Assembly: GCF_913773735.1 (NCBI RefSeq)
Contig: NZ_CAJYEB010000022.1
Coordinates: forward strand, 151,075-215,074
From: an uncultured Massilia sp.
Lineage (GTDB): Bacteria; Pseudomonadota; Gammaproteobacteria; Burkholderiales; Burkholderiaceae_D
Direction: 5' to 3'
DNA: 64,000 nt
Shown here: in pieces, positions 55,867 through 64,000 of the stretch
Position numbering within the stretch: position 1 is the first letter of the stretch
Layout of the letters: every line of letters begins with the position of its first letter
Notes under the pieces: model-generated
Database searches by the model: none
What the model was told of the DNA's origin: nothing
What the model saw: the letters and a program-made list of their open reading frames with translations, nothing else
Made by a program: the position numbers and the translations under genes

Positions 55867-55896
55867 CGCAGGGTGGGCACGCCGTGCCCACCTGCG
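55867..55896. repeat. Short palindromic repeat, family 2, copy 1
   Basis: GGTGGGCAC-GCC-GTGCCCACC, a perfect 9-base stem at 55872-55892, extended by CGCA/TGCG outer arms with one bulge. It lies in the 86-base kbl-to-dehydrogenase gap. The same plan (GGTGcGCAC...GTGCGCACC) recurs at 58453. Confidence 0.8.
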
Positions 55897-55938
55897 AACA
55901 CGTTTGAGACAACAAGACATACAGACAGGTTGAACAGC

Positions 55939-56898
55939 ATGGAACGCATCCTCATCATCGGCGCCAACGGCCAGATCGGCAGTGAACTCGTGAGCGCCCT
56001 GGCCGACAAGCACGGCGCCGCCAACGTCGTCGCCTCGGACATCGGCGCCGATAACGTCTACGGCGCGGCCAACTACGTCCGCCTCGACGTGCTCGACCGC
56101 GAGGCCGTCGCCCGCCTCGTCGCCGCCGAAGGCATCACCCAGGTGTACCAGCTGGCGGCGCTGCTGTCGGCCACCGGCGAGAAGGCGCCGCTCAAGGCCT
56201 GGACGCTGAACATGGACGGCCTGCTGAACATCCTCGAAATCGCCCGCGAGCGCGGCGAAGCCGGCAAGCCCCTGAAGATCTTCTGGCCGTCGTCGATCGC
56301 CGCCTTCGGCCCGAACACCCCGTCCGACGCGCCGCAGTACGCCGTGATGGACCCGACCTCGATCTACGGCATCAGCAAGCTGGCCGGCGAGCGCCTGTGC
56401 GAGTACTACCACGCCAAGTACGGCGTGGACGTGCGCAGCATCCGCTACCCGGGCATCATCAGCTTCAAGTCGCCCCCGGGCGGCGGCACCACCGACTACG
56501 CGATCGCGATCTTCCACGCGGCCCTGCGCGGCGAGACCTACGAATGCTTCCTGGGTCCGGAAACCACGCTGCCGATGATCTACATGCCGGACGCGATCCG
56601 CGCCACCATCGAGCTGATGGAAGCCCCGGCCGACAAGGTCGCGATCCGTTCCTCGTACAACGTGGCCGGCGTCTCGTTCAACCCGCGCGAACTGGCCGCC
56701 GCCATCCAGGCCAAACGCCCCTCGTTCCGCATCGACTACAAGCCGGACAGCCGCCAGCAGATCGCCGACAGCTGGCCCAAGCGCCTGGACGACGCCCGCG
56801 CCACCGCCGACTGGGGCTGGCAGGCGCGCATCGGCATCGACGAGATGGTGGCCGACATGCTGGCCAATATCGACGTCGGCCTCGGCAAGGCCGCCTGA
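55939..56898 (+). CDS. L-threonine 3-dehydrogenase, epimerase-like SDR type
   Basis: 319 residues. Oxidises L-threonine to 2-amino-3-oxobutanoate with NAD+. It is of the short-chain dehydrogenase/GalE type rather than the zinc medium-chain type of E. coli: Rossmann GANGQIGSEL at 8-17, SSIAAFGP, and the YGISK catalytic Tyr/Lys (~140). Similar to the characterised enzyme of Cupriavidus. With kbl it completes threonine to glycine plus acetyl-CoA. ATG at 55939. Confidence 0.9.
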   Translation: MERILIIGANGQIGSELVSALADKHGAANVVASDIGADNVYGAANYVRLDVLDREAVARLVAAEGITQVYQLAALLSATGEKAPLKAWTLNMDGLLNILEIARERGEAGKPLKIFWPSSIAAFGPNTPSDAPQYAVMDPTSIYGISKLAGERLCEYYHAKYGVDVRSIRYPGIISFKSPPGGGTTDYAIAIFHAALRGETYECFLGPETTLPMIYMPDAIRATIELMEAPADKVAIRSSYNVAGVSFNPRELAAAIQAKRPSFRIDYKPDSRQQIADSWPKRLDDARATADWGWQARIGIDEMVADMLANIDVGLGKAA

Positions 56899-56914
56899 TC
56901 CGCGACGATACCCC

Positions 56915-56993
56915 GCCGTTCCCGCGCACGCGGGAACCCGTGCGCCACCGGCCACCCGGTTTGGCCCGGGTTCTCCGCCTGCGCGGGAACGGC
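56915..56993. repeat. Dispersed palindromic repeat, family 1, copy d (diverged)
   Basis: Arms at 56915-56939 and 56968-56993 (core CCGTTCCCGCGCACGCGGGAAC), 28-base spacer. Same architecture as copies a, b, c and e but with different core bases. Located between the dehydrogenase stop and the sdaA start. Confidence 0.7.
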
Positions 56994-57030
56994 GTTTTGA
57001 CACCAATAAAAGCATCACGGGAGACAGCGC

Positions 57031-58428
57031 ATGGACATGAGCGTATTTGACCTTTTCAAGATCGGCATCGGCCCTTCGAGTTCGCACACCGTCGGCCCGA
57101 TGGTCGCCGCGCGCCGCTTCCTCAACGACTACCGCCAGGAAGCCGGTTCGCTCGACGCCGTGAGCGCCGTCGAAGCCCACCTGTACGGTTCGCTGGCGCT
57201 GACCGGCGTCGGCCACGCCACCGACAAGGCCGTCATCCTGGGCCTGATGGGCGAGACCCCGCAGGGCGTCGATCCGGACGGCGTCGAGGACAAGCTGGCC
57301 GAGGCCGAGCTGGACGGCCAGCTGGCGCTGCTGGGCGAAAAGACCGTGCCGTTCGCGCAGCGCACGCACCTGGTCTGGCACAAGCAGTCGACGCTGCCCG
57401 AGCACCCCAACGGCATGCGCTTCGTGCTGCACCTGGCGGACGGCAGCCTGGTCGAACGCATCTATTACTCGGTCGGCGGCGGCTTCATCACCGCGGCCGG
57501 CGAGACCCAGGCGCCGAAGGACACCGCCGGCGGCGCCAGTGTGCCGTTCCCGTTCGACACGATGGGCGAGCTGCTGGAACAGGGCCGCCGCCATGGCCTG
57601 ACGATTCCCGCCATGTTGCGCGCCAACGAGTGCGCGCGCATGACGAACGAGGAACTGGACGCCGGCCTGGACCGCATCTGGAACGTGATGCGCGACTGCA
57701 TCGCCCACGGCCTGGTCACCGAGGGGCAGCTGCCCGGCGGGCTGAACGTCAAGCGCCGCGCAGCCAAGCTGTGGCGCCAGGAACAGCAGACCAAGCACCT
57801 GGCCAACCACCTGCCGCACGACGCCGTCAACCAGGTCAGCCTGTACGCGATGGCCGTCAACGAGGAAAACGCGGCGGGCGGGCGCGTGGTGACGGCGCCG
57901 ACCAACGGCGCGGCCGGCATCATCCCCGCCGTGCTGCGCTACTACGCAGAGGATTGCCGCCCGAGCGATCCGCAGCGCGGCATCCGCGACTTCCTGCTGA
58001 CGTCCGCCGCGATCGGCATGCTGTGCAAGAAGAACGCCTCGATTTCCGGCGCCGAGATCGGCTGCCAGGGCGAGGTCGGCGTCGCCTGCGCGATGGCGGC
58101 GGCGGGCCTGGTGGCGGCGCTGGGCGGCAGCAACGGCCAGATCGAGAACGCGGCCGAGATCGGCATCGAGCACCACCTCGGCATGACCTGCGACCCGATC
58201 GGCGGCCTGGTGCAGATCCCCTGCATCGAGCGCAACGGCATGGGCGCGATCAAGGCGATCACCGCGGCCTCGCTGGCGCTCAAGGGCGACGGCACCCACT
58301 TCGTCAGCCTGGACGACGTGATCGAGACGATGCGCCAGACCGGGGCCGACATGCAGGCCAAGTACAAGGAGACGTCGCTGGGCGGGCTGGCCATCCACGT
58401 GGTCACGGTGAACCACGCGGCGTGCTGA
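57031..58428 (+). CDS. sdaA: L-serine ammonia-lyase, iron-sulfur type
   Basis: 465 residues, single-chain enzyme: N-terminal beta domain ([38 protein letters not shown]) and alpha domain (~190-465). The [4Fe-4S] ligands are expected among the Cys of [17 protein letters not shown] and [10 protein letters not shown]. Converts serine to pyruvate and ammonia. ATG at 57031 with GGGAG 7 bases upstream. It follows the glycine-forming genes, so glycine could go via serine to pyruvate, though glycine hydroxymethyltransferase is not here. Confidence 0.96.
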   Translation: MDMSVFDLFKIGIGPSSSHTVGPMVAARRFLNDYRQEAGSLDAVSAVEAHLYGSLALTGVGHATDKAVILGLMGETPQGVDPDGVEDKLAEAELDGQLALLGEKTVPFAQRTHLVWHKQSTLPEHPNGMRFVLHLADGSLVERIYYSVGGGFITAAGETQAPKDTAGGASVPFPFDTMGELLEQGRRHGLTIPAMLRANECARMTNEELDAGLDRIWNVMRDCIAHGLVTEGQLPGGLNVKRRAAKLWRQEQQTKHLANHLPHDAVNQVSLYAMAVNEENAAGGRVVTAPTNGAAGIIPAVLRYYAEDCRPSDPQRGIRDFLLTSAAIGMLCKKNASISGAEIGCQGEVGVACAMAAAGLVAALGGSNGQIENAAEIGIEHHLGMTCDPIGGLVQIPCIERNGMGAIKAITAASLALKGDGTHFVSLDDVIETMRQTGADMQAKYKETSLGGLAIHVVTVNHAAC

Positions 58429-58452
58429 CCCCGGTGTGGAACGGAGCCGTAG

Positions 58453-58473
58453 GGTGCGCACCCCGTGCGCACC
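58453..58473. repeat. Short palindromic repeat, family 2, copy 2
   Basis: GGTGCGCAC-CCC-GTGCGCACC, perfect 9-base stem, 25 bases after the sdaA stop and 100 bases before thrC. Same plan as the copy at 55872. Confidence 0.8.
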
Positions 58474-58572
58474 GCCCCCGCGAACAGAACAAAATTCGGT
58501 ATAAAAGACAACTTTCCGTCGGCCGGACTATAATGATTCTCCCACGCCAGCCAACCCGATCTTTTCTACCGT

Positions 58573-60054
58573 ATGCACTATGTGTCCACCCGCGCGACGA
58601 GCGCGTCCGCAGCACGTAATCCCCAAGCCTTTTCCGATATCCTGCTGGGCGGCCTGGCGCCGGACGGCGGCCTGTACCTGCCCCAGGACTACCCGCAGGT
58701 GACGGGCGCCGAGCTCGACGCCTGGCGCGCGCTGTCGTATGCCGACCTCGCCTTCGAGATCCTGCGCAAGTTCGCGACCGATATTCCGGAACAGGACCTG
58801 AAGGCCCTCACCGCGAAGACCTACACCCCCGAGGTCTACCGCAACGCGCGCGCCGACGAGAGCGCCGCCGCGATCACGCCGCTGCGCACGCTCGAGCGCG
58901 GCGACAAGGGCACGCTGATCCTGCAGGGCCTGTCGAACGGCCCGACGCTGGCGTTCAAGGACATGGCGATGCAATTGCTGGGCAACCTGTTCGAATACGC
59001 GCTGGCGAAGAACGGCGACGAGCTGAACATCTTCGGCGCCACCTCGGGCGACACCGGCAGCGCCGCCGAATACGCGATGCGCGGCAAGCGCGGCATCCGC
59101 GTGTTCATGCTGTCTCCGCACCAGAAGATGAGCGCCTTCCAGACCGCCCAGATGTTCAGCCTGCAGGACCCGAACATCTACAACATCGCCGTCGAAGGCG
59201 TGTTCGACGATTGCCAGGACATGGTCAAGGCCGTCTCGAACGACCTCGAATTCAAGGCGCGCCACAAGATCGGCACCGTCAACTCGATCAACTGGGCGCG
59301 CGTGGTGGCCCAGGTGGTCTATTACTTCCGCGGCTACCTGGCGGCGACGACGTCGAACGCGCAGAAGGTCTCGTTCACGGTCCCCTCGGGGAACTTCGGC
59401 AACATCTGCGCCGGCCACATCGCGCGCATGATGGGCCTGCCGATCGACAAGCTGGTCGTGGCCACCAACGAGAACAACGTGCTCGACGAATTCTTCCGCA
59501 CCGGCGTCTACCGGGTGCGCAAGAGCAGCGAGACCTACCACACCAGCAGCCCGTCGATGGACATCTCGAAGGCCTCGAACTTCGAGCGCTTCGTGTACGA
59601 GCTGGTCGGCCGCGACGCCGACCGCACCCATGCGCTGTTCCGCAAGGTCGACACGCACGGCGGCTTCGACCTGTCCGGCGCGCCGGGCAGCGACGGCGAC
59701 GAGTTCCGCCGGGTCGCCGACTACGGTTTCCAGTCCGGCTGCTCGACCCATGCCGACCGCCTGGCGACGATCCGCAGCGTGTTCGACGACTACGGCATCA
59801 CCGTCGACACCCACACGGCCGACGGCATCAAGGTCGCGCGCGAGCACCTCGATCCGGCCGTGCCGATGATCGTGCTGGAGACCGCGCTGGCCGCCAAGTT
59901 CAACGAGACGATCCTGGAAGCGCTGGGCACGGACGCCGCCCGTCCGGCCGGTTTCGAGGACATCGAGACGCTGCCGCAGCGCTTCGTCGTCATGCACCCG
60001 AACGTGGCGCAGATGAAGGAATTCATCGCCGCGCACACGGGGCTGGGCCAATGA
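58573..60054 (+). CDS. thrC: Threonine synthase
   Basis: 493 residues, long (type 2) PLP threonine synthase that converts O-phosphohomoserine to threonine. PLP Lys in GPTLAFKDMAMQLLG near 130; GATSGDTGSAA phosphate-binding loop; NSINWARVVAQVVYY. N-terminus MHYVSTRA is the standard start. Biosynthetic gene placed next to threonine catabolism, and not preceded by hom as in many relatives. Its stop overlaps moeA by 4 bases (ATGA). Confidence 0.96.
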   Translation: MHYVSTRATSASAARNPQAFSDILLGGLAPDGGLYLPQDYPQVTGAELDAWRALSYADLAFEILRKFATDIPEQDLKALTAKTYTPEVYRNARADESAAAITPLRTLERGDKGTLILQGLSNGPTLAFKDMAMQLLGNLFEYALAKNGDELNIFGATSGDTGSAAEYAMRGKRGIRVFMLSPHQKMSAFQTAQMFSLQDPNIYNIAVEGVFDDCQDMVKAVSNDLEFKARHKIGTVNSINWARVVAQVVYYFRGYLAATTSNAQKVSFTVPSGNFGNICAGHIARMMGLPIDKLVVATNENNVLDEFFRTGVYRVRKSSETYHTSSPSMDISKASNFERFVYELVGRDADRTHALFRKVDTHGGFDLSGAPGSDGDEFRRVADYGFQSGCSTHADRLATIRSVFDDYGITVDTHTADGIKVAREHLDPAVPMIVLETALAAKFNETILEALGTDAARPAGFEDIETLPQRFVVMHPNVAQMKEFIAAHTGLGQ

Positions 60055-61313
60055 GCGGCGCGACGCCCGGCGCACGCAAGCCGATGCTGACGGTGGGCGA
60101 GGCGCTCGACCGGCTGCTGGGCGCCGCCCGCCCGGTGGACGGCATCGAGGACGTCGACACGCTCGAGGCCAACGGCCGCGTGCTGGCCGTCGACCAGGTC
60201 GCGCCGATGAACGTGCCGGCCGCCGACAATACCCAGATGGACGGCTATGCGGTGCGCGCCGCCGACTGCGTCGGCGGCGCGGCGACGCTGCCGGTCGCGC
60301 AGCGCATCCCGGCCGGCACGGTCGGCGCGCCGCTGCAGCCGGGAACCGCGGCGCGCATCTTCACCGGCGCGCTGATCCCGGCCGGGGCGGACGCCGTCGT
60401 GATGCAGGAGCAGTGCGAGTCCGATGGGGAGCGGGTCACGGTGCGCCACGCGCCGCGCGCCGGCGAATGGATCCGCCGCGCGGGCGAGGACGTGCGCGCC
60501 GGCGCCGTGGTGCTGCCCGCCGGCACGCGCCTGCGCGCCCAGGAGCTGGGCCTGGCCGCCTCGATCGGCCTGGCGCGCCTGCCGGTGCGCCGGCGCCTGC
60601 GCGTGGCCGTGTTCTTCACCGGCGACGAGCTGGCGATGCCGGGCGAGCCCCTGAAGCCCGGGGCGATCTACAACTCGAACCGCTTCACGCTGCGCGGGAT
60701 GCTGGAAAACCTCGGCTGCGCGTTCACCGACTTCGGCATCGTGCCCGACTCGCTGCAGGCCACGCGCGACACCCTGCGCACGGCGGCGCGCGAGCACGAC
60801 CTGATCATCACCTCGGGCGGCGTGTCGGTCGGCGAGGAAGACCACGTCAAGCCGGCCGTGGAGGCGGAAGGGCGCCTGGACATGTGGCAGATCGCCGTCA
60901 AGCCGGGCAAGCCGCTGGCGTTCGGCGCGGTGCGCAAGGACGGTGGCGAGGGCGTGGATGGGCAGGACGGCGCCTTCTTCGTGGGCCTGCCGGGCAATCC
61001 GGTATCGAGCTTCATCACCTTCCTGCTGTTCGTGCGCCCGTTCATCCTGCGCCTGCAGGGCGTGACGGGCGCCGTCGCGCCGCGCGCGCTCCCGCTGCGC
61101 GCCGACTTCGACTGGCCGAAGGCCGACCGCCGCAACGAGTTCCTGCGCGTGCGCATCAACGACGAGGGCGGGCTGGACCTGTTCGCCAACCAGGGTTCGG
61201 GCGTGCTGACGTCGACCGTGTGGGCCGACGGCCTGGTGGACAATCCGCCCGGCCAGGCCATCGCGCGCGGCGACACGGTGCGCTTCATCCCGTTCGCGGC
61301 GCTGCTGCATTGA
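60051..61313 (+). CDS. moeA: Molybdopterin molybdenumtransferase
   Basis: 420 residues. Inserts Mo into adenylylated molybdopterin. Marks: NVPAADNTQMDGYAVRA near 55, FTGALIPAGADAV, IITSGGVSVGEEDH and PGNPVSSF near 310. Four-base overlap with thrC and followed by moaD, a gene order common in Burkholderiales. Confidence 0.96.
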   Translation: MSGATPGARKPMLTVGEALDRLLGAARPVDGIEDVDTLEANGRVLAVDQVAPMNVPAADNTQMDGYAVRAADCVGGAATLPVAQRIPAGTVGAPLQPGTAARIFTGALIPAGADAVVMQEQCESDGERVTVRHAPRAGEWIRRAGEDVRAGAVVLPAGTRLRAQELGLAASIGLARLPVRRRLRVAVFFTGDELAMPGEPLKPGAIYNSNRFTLRGMLENLGCAFTDFGIVPDSLQATRDTLRTAAREHDLIITSGGVSVGEEDHVKPAVEAEGRLDMWQIAVKPGKPLAFGAVRKDGGEGVDGQDGAFFVGLPGNPVSSFITFLLFVRPFILRLQGVTGAVAPRALPLRADFDWPKADRRNEFLRVRINDEGGLDLFANQGSGVLTSTVWADGLVDNPPGQAIARGDTVRFIPFAALLH

Positions 61314-61339
61314 CCCGACTGACTTTGGAAATCACCACG

Positions 61340-61597
61340 ATGAACATCAAGCTGCGTTTCTTCGCCAGCGTGCGCGAAGCGCTGGGCACCTCGGGCGAGG
61401 CGGTGGCCTTGCCGCCGGGCGTGACGACCGTCGGCGCGGTGCGCGACTTCCTGGTCGCGCGCGGCGGCGCCTGGGCCGCGGCCCTGCACCACGAGCGCGC
61501 GCTGCGCATGGCCTTCAACCAGGTCATGTGCGCGCCCGAGACGCCGATCGCCGAAGGGGGTGAGGTGGCGTTCTTTCCGCCGGTGACGGGCGGATGA
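61340..61597 (+). CDS. moaD: Molybdopterin synthase sulfur-carrier subunit
   Basis: 85 residues, ubiquitin-like fold, C-terminal Gly-Gly that is thiocarboxylated to donate sulfur to molybdopterin. Starts MNIKLRFFASVREALG. 26 bases after moeA and co-transcribed. The usual partner moaE is not next to it; the gap beyond is filled by repeat copy e. Confidence 0.95.
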   Translation: MNIKLRFFASVREALGTSGEAVALPPGVTTVGAVRDFLVARGGAWAAALHHERALRMAFNQVMCAPETPIAEGGEVAFFPPVTGG

Positions 61598-61644
61598 GGA
61601 CCTGGTAACGGGTGAAGTTCAAGCAGGATCGCCGGCCGCAAGAC

Positions 61645-61729
61645 CGTCGCCCCGGCGCAGGCCGGGGCCCCATTCATGAGCGTTGTCGAGGTGCGTGCAA
61701 ATTCGGCCCCGGCCTGCACCGGGGCGACG
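61645..61729. repeat. Dispersed palindromic repeat, family 1, copy e
   Basis: Arms 61645-61670 and 61705-61729 with core CCCCGGCGCAGGCCGGGG and near-complement, 34-base spacer. Between the convergent stops of moaD and the TRAP-type binding protein, the same setting as copy a. Confidence 0.8.
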
Positions 61730-61748
61730 TGCTGGCGCAAGCCAGGCG

Positions 61749-62774
61749 TCAGGCGACCGTCTTTTCCGCCAGCGCCAGCAGCTTCGCGCAATTGGCGTTG
61801 CGGTCCGCGTAGTCCTTCCAGGCCGTGTTGCGCGCCAGTTCCTGCCACTTGCGCAGCGAGGTGTCGGTGAGGTCCACCGTGCGCCCGCCGGCGCCCTGGA
61901 ACAGCATCGCCACCGACGCGTCGTCCATCATTGCCGACTTGCGCGCGAAGCCTTCCATCTCGGCGCCGACGGCCATCAGGATGGCCTGCTGGTCGGCGCC
62001 CAGCCGGTCGAAGGCGGCCTTCGAGATCAGCAGCGGCTCCAGCATGAACCAGTAGGCGCCGCCGCGCGCGGTGGTCACCGACTTGCTGACTTCGTCGAGG
62101 CGGAACGAGATGAGCGAGGACGACGAGGTCATCGCCGCGTCCAGCTGGCCGCGTTCGAGCGCACCGCGGATTTCGTTGGACGGCATCGAGGCGACGCTGG
62201 CGCCGGCTTCGCGCAGGATGAGGTCCATCTCGTGCGAGCCGCCGCGCACCTTCAGGCCGGCCGCGTCCTCGGGGTCGACGATCGGCTTGTCGCGCGAAGC
62301 CATGCCGCCGGCCTGCCAGATCCAGCTGAGGATCACGATGCCCTTGTCGGCCAGCATGCGGCTGAATTCCTTGCCGATCTCGGCATGCTTCCAGGCGTAG
62401 CCCTGTTCGTAGGACGTCACCAGCCCCGGCATCAGGCCGATGTTCACTTCCGGCAGCTCGGCGCCGGCATAGGACAGCGGCACCAGCGACATGTCCAGCT
62501 TGCCCCGGGCCAGGGCCGGGATCTGGGCATCGCTTTTCACCAGCGTGCCGCGCGGGTAGATCGAGAACTTGACCTTGCCCTTGGTGCGGCGCTCCGTCTC
62601 GGCGGCGAACATGCGGCACAGCCGGTCGCGGAAATCGCCTTCGGCGACGCTGCCGCCGGGGAACTGGTGGGAGATCTTGAGGTTCGTGGGTTGTGCCCAC
62701 GCCGTTTGCAGCCAGAGCGGACTGGTCGCGATCGCGCCCAGTAATGTCCTACGGGTCATTACCGACATATTCAT
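61749..62774 (-). CDS. TRAP-transporter DctP-type substrate-binding protein
   Basis: 341 residues, periplasmic. Signal sequence with RR pair (MTRRTLLGAIATSPLWLQTAWA), possibly Tat; then the DctP fold: TNLKISHQFPGGSVAEGDFRD, KFSIYPRGTLVKSDAQIPALARGKLDM, and the substrate carboxylate-Arg region DPEDAAGLKVRG near 170. No DctQ/DctM membrane subunits are next to it within the window, so it is an orphan or its partners were displaced near the transposase gene. ATG at 62774 with a GGAGG ribosome site. Confidence 0.9.
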   Translation of the reverse strand: MNMSVMTRRTLLGAIATSPLWLQTAWAQPTNLKISHQFPGGSVAEGDFRDRLCRMFAAETERRTKGKVKFSIYPRGTLVKSDAQIPALARGKLDMSLVPLSYAGAELPEVNIGLMPGLVTSYEQGYAWKHAEIGKEFSRMLADKGIVILSWIWQAGGMASRDKPIVDPEDAAGLKVRGGSHEMDLILREAGASVASMPSNEIRGALERGQLDAAMTSSSSLISFRLDEVSKSVTTARGGAYWFMLEPLLISKAAFDRLGADQQAILMAVGAEMEGFARKSAMMDDASVAMLFQGAGGRTVDLTDTSLRKWQELARNTAWKDYADRNANCAKLLALAEKTVA

Positions 62775-63138
62775 CCTCCAAGATGATCAGATCGACGTCT
62801 TTTTCACGGATCGTGCAGCCGGGCGGCGTGCAGCGTCCGTATTGTTGTGCGTATAAGAATAGACTCGGCAGTCGGCAAGTCAAGAAAAAACATTGAATTT
62901 ATGCCAAAGCTTTTGCGGGGTGCCGTGCGGCGCCGCAGCGCAAGTATGGCGGGCGGCGACGGGCCGGATCTTGCGCTGGCTCTGGCGTTGCGTGGAACCC
63001 GGGCTTGGTGCGGCGCGTCGTGGGCGGCGCAAGAAGGTGTTGCGTAAATGTAAAACGCGCTGTTCGCGTTAATTACGCGAACTATCCGCTGCGCTGGCAG
63101 TCTCACCCATTGTCGAGGTAACTCATGGGGAGGCAGCA
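62775..63138. other. 364-base gap between TRAP protein and transposase
   Basis: No supported gene. Contains the TRAP gene's ribosome site and promoter area, then sequence of lower GC content, and the palindrome at 63063-63081. The left end of the downstream insertion element should lie in the last ~100 bases, but I cannot see its terminal inverted repeat without the right end. Confidence 0.6.
63063..63081. promoter_or_regulatory. Palindrome upstream of transposase
   Basis: TTCGCGT-TAATT-ACGCGAA, perfect 7-base arms, 58 bases before the transposase ATG. Could be an operator, part of the element's end, or a target-site feature. Confidence 0.45.
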
Positions 63139-64000
63139 ATGCAGGCTCTGGCGTTCGACGACGTGCTTGCCGCACTCGAAGCGTTGCCGCTGTGTATTCA
63201 GGATCTCGCACGCCTGCGCAGTTTGCTCGCCTCCATCGCGGATCCCGGCGAATGCATCGCCCTCATCGAACAGGCCGCCGGCCGGCCACCCTGTCCCCGT
63301 TGCCGTGCCACGCGCGTCCACCGCTGCGGCAGCGCCAGCGGCTTGCAGCGCTATCGTTGCTGCCGCTGCGGGCGCAGCTACAACGCCTTGAGCGGCACGC
63401 CGCTGGCGCGCCTGCGCCTCAAGGAAAAATGGCTGGCGTACCTGCAGTGCGTCCTGGAATCGCGTACCATGCGCGATGCCGCGGCGGTCACCGGCGTGCA
63501 CCGCACCACCAGTTTTCGCTGGCGCCACCGCTTCATTCCGGGCGCCATGCACGAACGCGCCTCGACGCTGTCGGCCATCGTCGAGGCGGACGAGACCTAC
63601 CTGCTCGAATCGCAGAAGGGATCGCGCACGCTGGACCGCCCACCGCGCCAGCGTGGCGGCGTCGCCAGGCGCCGCGGCGTCAACCGCGACCATGCGTGCC
63701 TGCTGGTAGCGCGCGATCGCAGCGGACAAACGCTCGATTTCCATACCGGCCGCGGACCGGTGACGGCGGCGCAGCTGGAGCGCTGCCTGCGGCCCGTGAT
63801 GGCGCCGGATGTGCTGCTGGTCAGCGATGCGGCGCGTGCCTACAGGACCTTTGCCGCCAGGGCGGGCATCACCCACGAGGCGGTCAACCTGCGGGCGGGC
63901 ATCCGCACGCGCGGCGCGATCCACCTGCAGAACGTGAACGGCTGGCACAGCCGTTTCAAGACCTGGCTGCTGCGCTTTCGCGGCGTGGCCAGCCGTTACC
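63082..64000 (+). mobile_element. Partial IS1595-like insertion element
   Basis: Defined only by its transposase gene; both termini are unresolved and the right part is beyond the window. The left boundary given is a guess placed after the palindrome. Neighbouring orphan TRAP gene would fit a rearranged locus. Confidence 0.4.
63139..64000 (+). CDS. IS1595-family (ISXO2-like) transposase, 3' end outside window
   Basis: Open from ATG at 63139 to the last base (287 codons, no stop). N-terminal zinc ribbon with CPRCRATRVHRCG and YRCCRCGRSYNALSGTPLARL (Cys pairs ~56-59 and ~75-80), then LKEKWLAYLQCVLESRTMRDAA and the HTH-like TGVHRTTSFRWRHRF, then the DDE-like catalytic domain with VEADETYLLESQKGSR and VLLVSDAARAYR. 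The segment NVNGWHSRFKTWLLRFRGVASRY is the conserved end region of ISXO2-like transposases. It looks intact as far as visible. Confidence 0.9.
   Translation, partial: MQALAFDDVLAALEALPLCIQDLARLRSLLASIADPGECIALIEQAAGRPPCPRCRATRVHRCGSASGLQRYRCCRCGRSYNALSGTPLARLRLKEKWLAYLQCVLESRTMRDAAAVTGVHRTTSFRWRHRFIPGAMHERASTLSAIVEADETYLLESQKGSRTLDRPPRQRGGVARRRGVNRDHACLLVARDRSGQTLDFHTGRGPVTAAQLERCLRPVMAPDVLLVSDAARAYRTFAARAGITHEAVNLRAGIRTRGAIHLQNVNGWHSRFKTWLLRFRGVASRY

Noticed and set aside
62847..63047. 66-codon open frame between the TRAP gene and transposase
   Set aside because: No ribosome site, Arg/Ala-rich, and no recognisable domain; treated as non-coding.

Overview
The window is high-GC DNA (most codons end in G or C) with no rRNA, tRNA or CRISPR array that I could see. 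Gene content and style suggest a betaproteobacterium, probably Oxalobacteraceae and Massilia-like. The pointers are long-form threonine synthase followed by moeA-moaD, epimerase-type threonine dehydrogenase paired with kbl, two cyanophycin synthetases, galT-galK, and dispersed GC-rich palindromic repeats in intergenic gaps. The taxonomic call is inference.

Layout. 1-8.7 kb: the 3' part of a CzcA-type metal efflux pump, then a leftward operon coding for an AcrA-like adaptor, an AcrB-like RND pump, an OmpR-type regulator and its histidine kinase. A 10-bp-period direct repeat in front of the operon looks like the regulator's box. 8.9-12 kb: a NarL-type two-component pair and an outer-membrane beta-barrel protein. 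12-15.7 kb: L-lactate dehydrogenase lldD, then galT-galK. 15.7-21.1 kb: a signalling island with an HTH-ATPase with a degraded P-loop, an FHA-like/sigma-54 activator, a 123-residue protein of unknown function, and a membrane Ser/Thr kinase with TPR repeats. This is the best candidate here for an undescribed system. 21.2-23.4 kb: an AI-2E-type membrane protein with a long extra C-terminal region plus a small coiled-coil protein.

23.6-31.2 kb: one eight-gene leftward operon for sulfur scavenging from organosulfur compounds (SfnB-like and LLM monooxygenases, a MetNIQ-like and an SsuABC-like importer). 31.4-34.8 kb: a LysE exporter, a metallophosphoesterase and an APC amino-acid permease ending in a clear intrinsic terminator. 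35-45.6 kb: the cyanophycin locus. A heme-oxygenase-like diiron/iron enzyme precedes one cphA on the + strand. An overlapping iaaA-cphB-cphA operon comes from the other side. Between them lie an HD hydrolase, a TetR regulator with two near-identical operators, and a small membrane protein. Together the genes can make cyanophycin and break it down to Asp and Arg.

45.7-54.5 kb: a DUF2244 protein, an Hsp70-like protein, a DnaQ-like exonuclease, a Sel1-repeat protein, a secreted prolyl oligopeptidase, an alpha/beta hydrolase that has lost its catalytic core, a GlxA-type AraC regulator and an XRE-cupin regulator. 54.6-61.6 kb: kbl and threonine dehydrogenase (threonine to glycine), sdaA, then thrC-moeA-moaD. 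61.7-64 kb: an orphan TRAP-type binding protein and the 5' part of an IS1595-family transposase cut by the window end.
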